Shown here piece by piece: positions 25,749 to 34,200 of a stretch of DNA of 64,000 bases; the first letter of the stretch is position 1, and every line of letters begins with the position of its first letter. The notes beneath the pieces are model-generated. The model made no database searches and was not told the DNA's origin. It saw only the letters and a program-made list of their open reading frames with translations. The position numbers were made by a program, and so were the translations under genes. The stretch comes from Nitrospira sp. (GTDB taxonomy: Bacteria; Nitrospirota; Thermodesulfovibrionia; Thermodesulfovibrionales; Dissulfurispiraceae). The DNA is taken from positions 124,001 to 188,000 of the forward strand of contig NSJL01000001.1 of assembly GCA_002634385.1 (NCBI GenBank), in the 5' to 3' direction.

Positions 25749-26890
25749 CGATATTGCGGAACAGCGGGGTCGATCTGGCGTGCACCCTTCCCTGCGACAG
25801 GATCAAGGGCCTCATCGCGCTGCTTGAGGAGGAGTACCGGAAGCCACCCCTGCACCACATCCCCCTGACCAGGGAGGAGGAGGGCGTAGGCATCTGCGCG
25901 GGGGCCGCCCTGGCGGGCAGACGTCCCGCCATGTTCCTCCAGAATTCGGGCATCGGGAATATGCTCAATGCGCTCCTGTCCCTCACCGGCTTCTATCAGC
26001 TGCCCCTTGCCCTCTTCATCAGCCACCGCGGCGTCTACAAAGAAAAGATTGCGGCTCAGGTCCCCATGGGGGAGAAAGTCCCGGGTATCCTGAAAGGCGC
26101 AGGGATCCCCCACTCCGTCATCTCGACCCGGGAGGAGCTCCGTGGAATCGGGAAAAAGCTTGATGCCTTGTACAAAAAGGGGACGATCCACGCTTTCCTC
26201 CTCAGCCCCGCAGTCTGGGAGACGGGCGGGGAATGCAGGGTCCCCGTCCCCCTGGCGGCGAAAGGGGGACCTGTCTGCACCCTCCCCTCCCCGCCGCAGG
26301 AGGGGAGGATGAGGCCCCGGTGTACCCGCTACGAGGTCCTTGAAACCGTCGCTCCTCTCCTGGAGGGCTCGATCGTCGTATGCAACCTGGGGGTCCCCTC
26401 GAAAGAGCTCTTTCACCTGGGACACCGGTCCTCGTATTTCTATATGCTCGGCAGCATGGGAATGGCCACTCCCATAGGCCTCGGGATCGCCCTTTCCACG
26501 GAGCGGGAGGTGGTGGTCATCGACGGAGACGGCAGCCTCCTGATGAATCCCGGAAGTCTTGCCACTGCCGCCTATTGCGCGCCGGACAATCTCACCATAC
26601 TCGCCATCGACAACAGCGCCTACGGTTCCACCGGAAACCAGCCCACTTTTTCGGGTACCTGTGTCGACCTTGAACGCATTGCGCAGGGATTCGGGATACG
26701 CCGCACCTGCAAGGCAGCGGGGAAGAGGCAGCTTATTGCGGCAATAAGAGGACGGCACGCAGGCCTCCGCTTCATCCATTGCCTCGCCGTGCCGGGCAAC
26801 AGGGATGTTCCGAATATTCCCCTCCATCACCTCGATATCAGGAAGCAGGTGCAGGAATTCCTGGCAGGCGCTTCCCCGGCGGAAAAATGA
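25721..26890 (+). CDS. comDE: Sulfopyruvate decarboxylase, fused ComD-ComE
   Basis: Thiamine-diphosphate enzyme converting sulfopyruvate to sulfoacetaldehyde. 389 residues: a ComD-like half (about 1-170, with the TPP-activating Glu in TREEEGVGICAGAAL and FLQNSGIGNMLNAL), a variable linker, and a ComE-like half (about 200-375) with the TPP/Mg motif GDGSLLMNPGSLATAAY ... IDNSAYGSTGNQPT. Methanosarcina also carries a fused form next to cysteate synthase, while many methanogens keep two subunits. Coupled to cysteate synthase, it points to synthesis of coenzyme M or another C2 sulfonate. The aminotransferase between the two steps is not in the window. Confidence 0.88.
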   Translation: MLSPEKELVTILRNSGVDLACTLPCDRIKGLIALLEEEYRKPPLHHIPLTREEEGVGICAGAALAGRRPAMFLQNSGIGNMLNALLSLTGFYQLPLALFISHRGVYKEKIAAQVPMGEKVPGILKGAGIPHSVISTREELRGIGKKLDALYKKGTIHAFLLSPAVWETGGECRVPVPLAAKGGPVCTLPSPPQEGRMRPRCTRYEVLETVAPLLEGSIVVCNLGVPSKELFHLGHRSSYFYMLGSMGMATPIGLGIALSTEREVVVIDGDGSLLMNPGSLATAAYCAPDNLTILAIDNSAYGSTGNQPTFSGTCVDLERIAQGFGIRRTCKAAGKRQLIAAIRGRHAGLRFIHCLAVPGNRDVPNIPLHHLDIRKQVQEFLAGASPAEK

Positions 26891-26906
26891 ACGTGCCGGG
26901 CAGAAC

Positions 26907-28391
26907 ATGAAGAACGACGAGTTCCTCTCCCTTCTCGAGAAGCAGAACAAGAAGCTCTCGGTTCTTTATGAAATCGCCCTTACCGTAAGTACTTCCCTCA
27001 AGCTGAAGACCATCCTCGACGATGTACTTCACAAGGTTCTCGCTTTCATGGAGGTCGATGCCGGGGTCATTTACGTGATTGATGAGACGAGCCTCGAAAT
27101 GATCCCCGTCTCTTTCAGAAACCTCTCTGAGGAGGTGGTGAGTGACCTTACCCGGAAGAAAGTGAAGGTGGGGGAATGCATGTGCGGCACCATCGCCCAG
27201 TTCGCCTGCGAAGTGGTGATCCCCGAGAGGGCCTCCGACGACCCCCGCTTCACCCGCGCATCGCTGCGGAAGGAGGGGATGGAGTTTTATGCAGGGCTTC
27301 CGCTGAAATCGAAGGGGAAGGTCGTGGGCGTCCTCTGCGTCATTACCCATGCACCCTGTTCGCCTGATCCCGAACAGATGGACACGCTGCGTGCGGCGAC
27401 AGTCCCCATCGGACTCGCCATCGAGAACGCCCTTATCTTCGAAGGCATTCAGAAGAACGCGGTGGACCGGAACGCCCACCTCAATTTTGAGGGTATCATC
27501 ACCAACAGCATCAGGATGAACGAGGTGCTGAGGATGGTGAAGAAGGCGTTGAATATCCCTACCAGCATTGTGCTCTGCGGCGAGAGCGGGACGGGAAAGG
27601 AACTGGTCGCCCGCGCACTGCACTACAACAGCATCCGGGCCGACAAACCCTTTATTCCCCTCAATTGCGCGGCACTACCCGAGTCGCTGCTCGAATCCGA
27701 GCTTTTCGGGTATGTCAGGGGGGCCTTTACCGGCGCTGTCACCGACAAGAAGGGCTTCCTCGAAGCCGCGGAAGGGGGGACCCTCTTCCTGGACGAGGTC
27801 AACCTGATGAGCAATACTCTTCAACTCAAACTCCTGCGCTTCCTCCAGGAGCGGGTCTTCTACAGAGTCGGGTCCGCCTCTCCCGTGGCGGTGGATGTAA
27901 GGGTTATCGCGGCGACGAACCGGAACCTGGAGGAGGAGGTCAGGAAGGGCTCCTTCCGGGACGACCTGTACTACCGTCTGAACGTGTTGAAAATCGACCT
28001 TCCTCCCCTGAGGGAGAGGAAGGAGGATATCCCGCTCCTCGTCAGGTACTTCATCCAGAAACACAACAGGAGGCTGGGAAAGAACATCCGGAACGTGGCG
28101 GAAGGCGTCCTTCCGCTCCTTATGCACTACTCCTGGCCCGGGAATGTCAGGGAGCTCGAGAATACCGTCGAGCGGGCGGTAATAATGGCGGAAGGGAATG
28201 AGCTCACCACCGGCGACTTTCCGTCCCCTCTTCAGACGGCAGGAAATACCGGGAAGGACTGGTCGCTGAGATCCTTCGAAGAGGAGCACATCAGGCGGGT
28301 ACTCCATATGACAGGGGGAGAAATGAAGAAGGCGTCCCAGTTGCTCGGCATCAATCCCTCCACCCTATGGAGAAGGCTGAAGAAATCCTGA
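26907..28391 (+). CDS. GAF-domain sigma-54-dependent activator
   Basis: 494 residues: an N-terminal GAF domain (about 15-175), an AAA+ domain with GESGTGKELVARALHYNS, GAFTGA and GTLFLDEVNLM, and a C-terminal Fis-type helix-turn-helix (GEMKKASQLLGINPSTLWRRL). There is no receiver, so it probably senses a ligand directly, like NifA or FhlA. ATG 26907 lies 16 bases after the comDE stop, making it the third gene of the sulfonate operon. A good sigma-54 promoter lies just downstream in front of the second OsmC gene, a likely target. Its product may sense an intermediate of this pathway (inference). Confidence 0.93.
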   Translation: MKNDEFLSLLEKQNKKLSVLYEIALTVSTSLKLKTILDDVLHKVLAFMEVDAGVIYVIDETSLEMIPVSFRNLSEEVVSDLTRKKVKVGECMCGTIAQFACEVVIPERASDDPRFTRASLRKEGMEFYAGLPLKSKGKVVGVLCVITHAPCSPDPEQMDTLRAATVPIGLAIENALIFEGIQKNAVDRNAHLNFEGIITNSIRMNEVLRMVKKALNIPTSIVLCGESGTGKELVARALHYNSIRADKPFIPLNCAALPESLLESELFGYVRGAFTGAVTDKKGFLEAAEGGTLFLDEVNLMSNTLQLKLLRFLQERVFYRVGSASPVAVDVRVIAATNRNLEEEVRKGSFRDDLYYRLNVLKIDLPPLRERKEDIPLLVRYFIQKHNRRLGKNIRNVAEGVLPLLMHYSWPGNVRELENTVERAVIMAEGNELTTGDFPSPLQTAGNTGKDWSLRSFEEEHIRRVLHMTGGEMKKASQLLGINPSTLWRRLKKS

Positions 28392-28394
28392 CCT

Positions 28395-28443
28395 AAATTG
28401 CTTTTTGCAATTTTTTCCGGATATCAATCGTGCACATTGCAAT
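28395..28443 (+). promoter_or_regulatory. ATTGC/GCAAT palindromes upstream of a sigma-54 promoter
   Basis: AAATTGC-TTTTT-GCAATTT (28395-28413) and ATTGCAAT (28436-28443) lie 85-130 bases upstream of the promoter at 28528. They could be enhancer sites for the adjacent activator. The first is also a weak hairpin followed by T residues and could terminate the activator gene. Confidence 0.4.
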
Positions 28444-28527
28444 TCATTTTCCCTTTTTAGAGAACTTCTCCCGGAAAACTCGGTGCCATCCTCTTTATTT
28501 TCAAACGGTTGTGCTTTCATTTTTTTC

Positions 28528-28543
28528 TGGTATGAAGATTGCT
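28528..28543 (+). promoter_or_regulatory. Sigma-54 (-24/-12) promoter of the second OsmC gene
   Basis: TGGTATGAAGATTGCT keeps GG-N10-GC and the flanking TTGCT. It lies 51 bases before the ATG, leaving a normal leader with GCGGGAGG as ribosome site. Confidence 0.75.
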
Positions 28544-28593
28544 TTCTACAAAACGCTGGCAATTAAAAATTAAAAAAGCGGGAGGTAAAAAAC

Positions 28594-29115
28594 ATGTCAC
28601 AGGAAGCACTCAAAGAGGCTCTGGGGAAGACCATCGAGGCGATCACGAAGAATCCGGTCTGCGCAAACGCCGTATTCAGGGCGCAGACAGAACTGTGTGA
28701 CGGGGTCTGTTGTTCCATCAAAGTACGGGACTTCGAGACCGTTCTGGTGGACGAGCCTGCTGAGCTGGGAGGGACAAACAAGGCGATGAACCCGGTGGAG
28801 ATGGTGCTGGGAGCGCTGGGTACCTGCCAGGAGATCATGTATGCCGCATACGCGGCCGTCATGGGCATTCCCCTGACCAAGGTAAAGGTTGATATCAAAG
28901 GGCATATCGACCTGCGGGGGCTCTTCGCCATGGATGACACCGCCTTCCCCGGATTCAAGAAAATAACATACGAAACGAGCATCGAGAGTCCGGCTGACAG
29001 GGAGACGCTGCAAAAGCTGGTGGACATGGTGGAATCCCACTGCCCCGTCTACGACACCCTGGTCCGTCCGGTGGAAGTAAAGGGAGAGGTGACTATTAAC
29101 GGAACTAAGAAGTAG
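28594..29115 (+). CDS. OsmC/Ohr-family protein, second copy
   Basis: 173 residues with the two family cysteines in GTCQEIMYAAYAAVMG and HCPVYDTL, and NPVEMVLGALG. It is paralogous to the gene at 7689 but carries an extra N-terminal CDGVCCS motif with three cysteines, which the first copy lacks. GCGGGAGG precedes the ATG. It is monocistronic, with its own sigma-54 promoter and a strong terminator, next to the GAF activator. Thiol-dependent peroxide or persulfide handling is the family theme; its role with sulfonate metabolism is open. Confidence 0.9.
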   Translation: MSQEALKEALGKTIEAITKNPVCANAVFRAQTELCDGVCCSIKVRDFETVLVDEPAELGGTNKAMNPVEMVLGALGTCQEIMYAAYAAVMGIPLTKVKVDIKGHIDLRGLFAMDDTAFPGFKKITYETSIESPADRETLQKLVDMVESHCPVYDTLVRPVEVKGEVTINGTKK

Positions 29116-29131
29116 GGAAAAACAAACCGGA

Positions 29132-29167
29132 GGGAGCAGGGGCGAGCCCCCCCTGCTCCCTGTTTTT
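29132..29167. terminator. Strong intrinsic terminator between convergent genes
   Basis: GGGAGCAGGGG (29132-29142) pairs perfectly with CCCCTGCTCCC (29150-29160) and is followed by TGTTTTT on the plus strand. Confidence 0.9.
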
Positions 29168-29170
29168 CAA

Positions 29171-29812
29171 TCAGAGCCTGCCTGTTTCCTTATATTCTTT
29201 GACGTACATCTTCAACGCCCTCAGGATCAGCCAGTCCACCGAAACACCATTCTCCTCCGCGATTCCCGCAAGGGTGTCCACCACTTCCATCTCGACGGAG
29301 GGTTGACGGGTGAGATTGCTCCCGGATGCGGGGGAAGAAGGGACAGGTTCCGCAGGGGGAACCGGCTCGGCATCGGGATGCATCTTGCAGTGCTCCCGGC
29401 GGAGGAGGTCCATCACTTCCTTTACCTCTCCGGCCTGTACCGCGTTGATCAGATCATCGGGGAGCTGCAGGGCAGGCTCTTTTTCTTCCCCTTTCTGCTC
29501 CGACCCCTTCGATGCCCCCGGTTCCGTTTCCGCTTTCGGGGGGGCGGTGAAAAGGCCGCCCGGCATCATTCCCGCAATGCCGGACATATTCCCGGTCATC
29601 CCGGTCATGCCCATCATCATCATGGTGAGGGTGCGGGCATATTCGTTATCAGGCATCTCCTGCTGCATATATTCTTCGAGCTTCCCTTCCGCCATTGCCA
29701 TTGCAAGGCGGTCGGACAGCAGGGTATTCTCATTTTCCGGTCCTCCGAACTGTTTTTTCCGCCCGAAGGGCGTGGACGGCGGCTTGGGGAGGGGCTTCTC
29801 TTCTCTGGACAT
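29171..29812 (-). CDS. Met-rich protein of unknown function with RHH-like C-terminus
   Basis: 213 residues, no recognised family. Layout: a charged N-terminus (KPLPKPPSTPFGRKKQFGG); a central Met/Gly-rich run around residues 61-83 (TMMMMGMTGMTGNMSG); a low-complexity acidic, Pro- and Glu-rich linker; a short helical segment DDLINAVQAGEVKEVMDLLRREHC; and a C-terminal VDWLILRALKMYVKEYKETG resembling part of a short ribbon-helix-helix or helical module. AAGGAAGG precedes the ATG, with TATAGT about 35 bases upstream. The Met-rich segment could bind Cu(I) or be a flexible membrane-active stretch; neither is shown. Confidence 0.7.
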   Translation of the reverse strand: MSREEKPLPKPPSTPFGRKKQFGGPENENTLLSDRLAMAMAEGKLEEYMQQEMPDNEYARTLTMMMMGMTGMTGNMSGIAGMMPGGLFTAPPKAETEPGASKGSEQKGEEKEPALQLPDDLINAVQAGEVKEVMDLLRREHCKMHPDAEPVPPAEPVPSSPASGSNLTRQPSVEMEVVDTLAGIAEENGVSVDWLILRALKMYVKEYKETGRL

Positions 29813-29870
29813 GGGGCAATCCTTCCTTTCTCGTTGATATCCTTACTATAGCACAGATACGGCGCCGGGA

Positions 29871-30821
29871 TTATCCCCCGGCGATACCGTCGTCATAATG
29901 GCTTCCGGGGGGATGCAGCTCCCTGATGAGCGACGTATCGAAGATCAGGTCCCGGGAGGGAATCCGGTCTATGTACCCAAGCCGCTGCAGAGCGGACGCG
30001 AATTCCATGGTGGAGGAAAGATACTCGTCGGTGAGCTGGGCGCAGTATTTCGGAGAGACCCGCAGCACTTCGAGGACAAACTCCTCTTTGACGAACCCGA
30101 TGTAACGAGCGATGATCTCCGCCGCCTTCTCCGGCCGGGCGCGCATGAAGGCGGTGGCCTCTTCGTGGGCGGCGAGGAAGGTCCGGACGAGCTCGCGGTG
30201 CCGCTCCAAAAAGGAAAGGCTCACGAGGATACCGTAACTGGGGTTGTGGGGCCAGAGCCGCGAGGGGGGATAAATGATTTTCCCCTGCACGTATGCCCTC
30301 AGGGAAACCGCTAATGCGGGGGTCCCTACCGCAGCCGCGACGCTTCCCCTGTCCATGGCCTCGGTGACCATGTCCGCCCAGGGGAAATTGATCACCTCGA
30401 TCTTCCCTTTGAGGTTATACTTCTCGAGACAATCAGTCAGGATTACGTCATGGATGGATCCCTTCCCGGGGACCCCGATTTTCTTTCCGGAATACTGCCC
30501 GAGGAGTGCACCCAGGTCTTCCGTCTCAGGGAAGCCCCTATCCGAAAGCCTCCCGCAGATGACTGTTCCCTCCACATGTCCGCCCGCCACACAGCGGATG
30601 CCGACACCGCGCCCTATTCCGATAATTGCGGGGGGGAGTCCTATATACGCGATATCCAGCTCCCCTTTTTCGAAGGCGTTGACGATGGCAGGCCCGGTCC
30701 CGAAAAGACGCCACTGCACCTCCCCGCCCTCAAAACCGGGGAACGGGAAAGCAGGATCACCCGACATCAGAAGTATCGCGGTATGGTAAAAGGTAGAAAG
30801 GTGTCCGACCCTTATTTCCAA
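29871..30821 (-). CDS. NMT1/SsuA-like substrate-binding protein without signal peptide
   Basis: About 316 residues with the periplasmic-binding fold of the NMT1/SsuA group (IRVGHLSTFYHTAILLM, KGELDIAYIGLPPAIIGIGRG, YSGKKIGVPGKGSIHDVIL). It has no signal peptide or lipobox and no permease or ATPase gene beside it. The start is set at TTG 30821 because AGGAGG lies 8 bases upstream; a GTG at 30839 would add six residues. A cytosolic ligand-binding or enzymatic role is therefore more likely than transport. The ligand is unknown. Confidence 0.75.
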   Translation of the reverse strand: MEIRVGHLSTFYHTAILLMSGDPAFPFPGFEGGEVQWRLFGTGPAIVNAFEKGELDIAYIGLPPAIIGIGRGVGIRCVAGGHVEGTVICGRLSDRGFPETEDLGALLGQYSGKKIGVPGKGSIHDVILTDCLEKYNLKGKIEVINFPWADMVTEAMDRGSVAAAVGTPALAVSLRAYVQGKIIYPPSRLWPHNPSYGILVSLSFLERHRELVRTFLAAHEEATAFMRARPEKAAEIIARYIGFVKEEFVLEVLRVSPKYCAQLTDEYLSSTMEFASALQRLGYIDRIPSRDLIFDTSLIRELHPPGSHYDDGIAGG

Positions 30822-30903
30822 GGGGATTCCTCCTTGCACACGAGAAAAAAAGATAAAGAAATTAAATCGCAGCTATTACATGCTGGCTCCGGCTCTCCGC
30901 TGA

Positions 30904-30986
30904 CTAACCCCTCCCGCCCTCCCCTTATTCCAAGGGGGGAGGCTGAATTCCCCCTCTTAGAGTAAGAGGGGGTGAGGGGGAGTTAG
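30904..30986. repeat. MITE-like palindromic repeat, copy A
   Basis: About 83 bases from CTAACCCCTCCCG to GGGGGAGTTAG, composed of short palindromes such as CCCCTCTTAGAGTAAGAGGGG. It shares most of its sequence with copy B at 38130. Ends CTAAC/GTTAG are inverted. Confidence 0.75.
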
Positions 30987-31009
30987 CCATAGGGATCCCT
31001 GACTACGAA

Positions 31010-31192
31010 CTACTCTCTTTTTGATCCCCGGCCTTTTCGTTGCTCCACCGCGGCAAGGATTCTCTTTTTCGTCTCATTATCCGCCGTAGCCCACGCCATG
31101 ATCTCATCCATGGTGCGATGGCATTCGGGACAGATGTTCTGCTTGTTCAGGGAGCATCTCTTCAGGCACGGAGATTTTATGCTGTCGCTCAT
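31010..31192 (-). CDS. DUF1289-family small Cys protein
   Basis: 60 residues with the family pattern CLKRCSLNKQNICPECHRTMDE and a basic C-terminal tail. The function of the family is unknown; the cysteines may bind metal. TATAAT (31198-31203, minus strand) lies five bases before the ATG and there is no ribosome site, so the transcript is probably leaderless. Confidence 0.85.
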   Translation of the reverse strand: MSDSIKSPCLKRCSLNKQNICPECHRTMDEIMAWATADNETKKRILAAVEQRKGRGSKRE

Positions 31193-31231
31193 CGTCCATT
31201 ATACCATCCTTTATGCGAACGCAACCATATC

Positions 31232-34200
31232 CTAAAACCCGATATTCCTCTTTTCCCCCTCCGTCTCGATGGTGAATTCGTCGAAACAGACCACAGAGTC
31301 GGATTTCGTCCACAAGCCCGCAAAGCCCTTCAGCGGTGTCTCAGTGGTGTACTCCAGCACGGGCTCTCCATTATAGAACCCCCTGATGCTTTTTCCGGCT
31401 ATTTCCACCCTGAGGAGGTGCCACTCGCCGGTCCTCACCCTCTTGGAAGTGGCGCTCCGCTGCAGTCTTCTTCCGTTGATATACTCGAAGAGCACCACAT
31501 TCCCTTCGAGAGCATTTGTCCTCAGCACGAAATAATTGTCCGTATTCCTGATCCCGAAAGCGATGCCTCCCGCCCTGTCGATATTGCCCCGCACCGGTTT
31601 GATTCTGACGCTGACCGCCCCCCCCTCCAGTTCGCAGTTCTTCAAGATCGCCAGGGGGAAATAGTAGTAGGCTTCGATGGTATCGAGAAAATCCCGGTAG
31701 ACGCCGCCCACCACCTTTCCCATAATCCCCGAGATCTCCGATGCCAGCTTTCTTCCCCACCGCGAGCCGTCCTGCAGGCAGAAGACATGCCCGTTCTCCT
31801 CCACCCTTCTCCAGTACCCGGCCTGCACGTAAAAGTTCCTCAGCTCGTCGCTCCGCTTCTTTGCAAGGAAGTTATACTCTCCCGCAAAGAAGGCTTCGGT
31901 ATACGTCTCTATCTCCTCCTGGTTGGAAAGGGTCATATCCAGGAGGCGGCTGGAGGCCAGAAGCCTGCCGAGGAGATCCAGCCTTTCCTCGAGGGACGCC
32001 CTGTCATAGCGCGCGAGATACGCCTCGAGAAGGTCTCCTTTCAGGGAGACACTGAACCCCAGTCTTTCGAGGATCTCTCCCATCAACTGAATTCTCAGGG
32101 AACGCCCGTAGTAACTGCCCGCGCCCCCGGAGAACTGAAGGGAGATATAATTCTGGGTGCTGTTCTCGCCGCACAGGGTGTCGAGGGTCGCGAAATGATA
32201 GGCGAACCGGGCGCTCAGGTTGAGATAATCGCGCGAAAGGACGGCATAGCTCTCCCCGTCGTCGGGCTCGCCGAGCTCGGAGGTGGCGGTCACGGCAAGG
32301 CGGCTGATCAAGGTTTCCCCGTCGAGGCTCATGGTTCCGGCCCAACTGACGCCGGGATGGGTGAATCCCCTCCAGACCGCTTTCATGGGGACGGATTCCA
32401 CACAGTCCGGTGTTATGGTGTCACAGGTGGTGAGCCCCTCCCGGAGACCTCCCCCGAGATCCACGAGCCGGAGCTGCAGGGGCAGCGTCGAAGACATCTT
32501 TACAGCCTCCCCTGCCCGCTCCCTCTCTCCGGAAATACCGAACATCTCACGCACCGCCATTTCATGGGTATACCGGATGACATCGTGATAGGTCCTGCAC
32601 CCCTCGGGAGAGAAAGAGGGGTCTGCCGTATCGGTGAGATGCAGCGGGGAGATCCTGTCCAGGATGCCCCGCATCCGGCGATGGAGGGGGCTGTCGAAGA
32701 TCAGCTTCTTTGCCGGGCGCATCTCCTGTACCAGGGCTTCCACGATCCCCTTGTACACGGTGGCGGTGGTGGCATGCATGGTAACCACTTCTCCGTTCGC
32801 AAGCAGAGAGGTGGCGCTCCCCGCGTCCACGATGGCAGGTATCCCGAACTCCCGGGCGACGGACGACATATGGCTGGTAACGCTCCCCACATCGGTGATC
32901 ATCCCCCTGATCCTGCCGATAACCGTGGCATAGTGGGGGGAGGCGGTCTTTGACACCAGGATCGCATCGCGGGGGACGCGACTCAGGTCCTCCTCCCTCT
33001 CCACTACAAAGATCTTTCCCGTAGCAATGCCGGGAGAGGCGGTCCGGCCCTGAGCAAGGAGCACGGGATGCCCCTCGTACTCACGGCGGGCGGTTTCGTC
33101 GGCGGTGAGGTCCGGCAGATGCAGGGGACGTGACTGGAGGAGATAGAGATCGCCCTTGCCGTCGAGCGCCCATTCCACATCCTGGGGCATCTCGAAAAAC
33201 TCCTCCAGCAGGAGGCCGTAGTTCGCCAGCCTGATCACCGTCCCCTCATCGAGTGACGGCCTCTCCCTTTCCTCCTCGGGAACGCGGACAAGCAGGGTAC
33301 CGCCCTCCTCCGGGCTTACCAACCTGGATTCTTTCCTTGCGATATGCCTTTCGCAGATATTCTTTTCGATCCTGTCCACGATAAAAACATCCGGCGAGGC
33401 GCTGCCGTCCACGAGATGCTCTCCGACCCCCCACAGGGAATTGATCTTCACGGGACAGGAACGCCGGAGGGCCGGGTCCACCGAATAGAGAACCCCGCTG
33501 GCTTTCGAATCGACCATTTCGATCCCGACCACGCACATGGGAGTTTCGCGGTCATCGAGTCCGTACTGCATCCGGTATGCGATGGCGCGCGCGGAATATT
33601 TGCTCGCCAGAACGGTTTTGTACGCATCGATGAGATCCTTTCTTTTAACATTGAGGACCGTCTCGTATTGCCCTGCGAAAGTAGCCTCGGTATCCTCTCC
33701 CACCGCGCTGCTCCTCATGGCGATACGGACTTCCCTGCCGCTTCCGGCCCCGATCCTCTCATACGCCCGGAGGATCTCTTCCTCGATCGGGGAGGGCACC
33801 TTCCCCTCCAGAACCATCTCCCGAAGCCTGCGGGCCGCCCTTTCAATAGCTTCGGGAGAAGAGGAAAGGATATGGGACAGCTCCTCCTTGATAGGCCTCA
33901 GAAGCCTGTTTTCCGCGATGAATTTCTCGAACGCATAGGCGGTGACAGAGAATCCGTTCGGAACGGGCAGTCCGAGCACATTCTTCATTACCGCAAGATT
34001 CGCCGCCTTCGCCCCTACCATTCCTTTCATCTCGGGGGTGATCTCTTCGAGGGGCAGGACAAGATTCCGGGTGGTGATGGTGCAGTTGGGATTGAAGTTC
34101 CGGAACAGCTCCTCATCGATGCGTTCCACCGTATGAACCAGGGGGGAAAGACTCCGTCCCGACAGTGCCTCGAGGGAGCGAATGACCCCTGTTACGGACT

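Noticed and set aside
31040..32953. Plus-strand open frame of about 640 codons opposite the PPDK-like gene
   Set aside because: No domain is recognisable and it overlaps two supported minus-strand genes.
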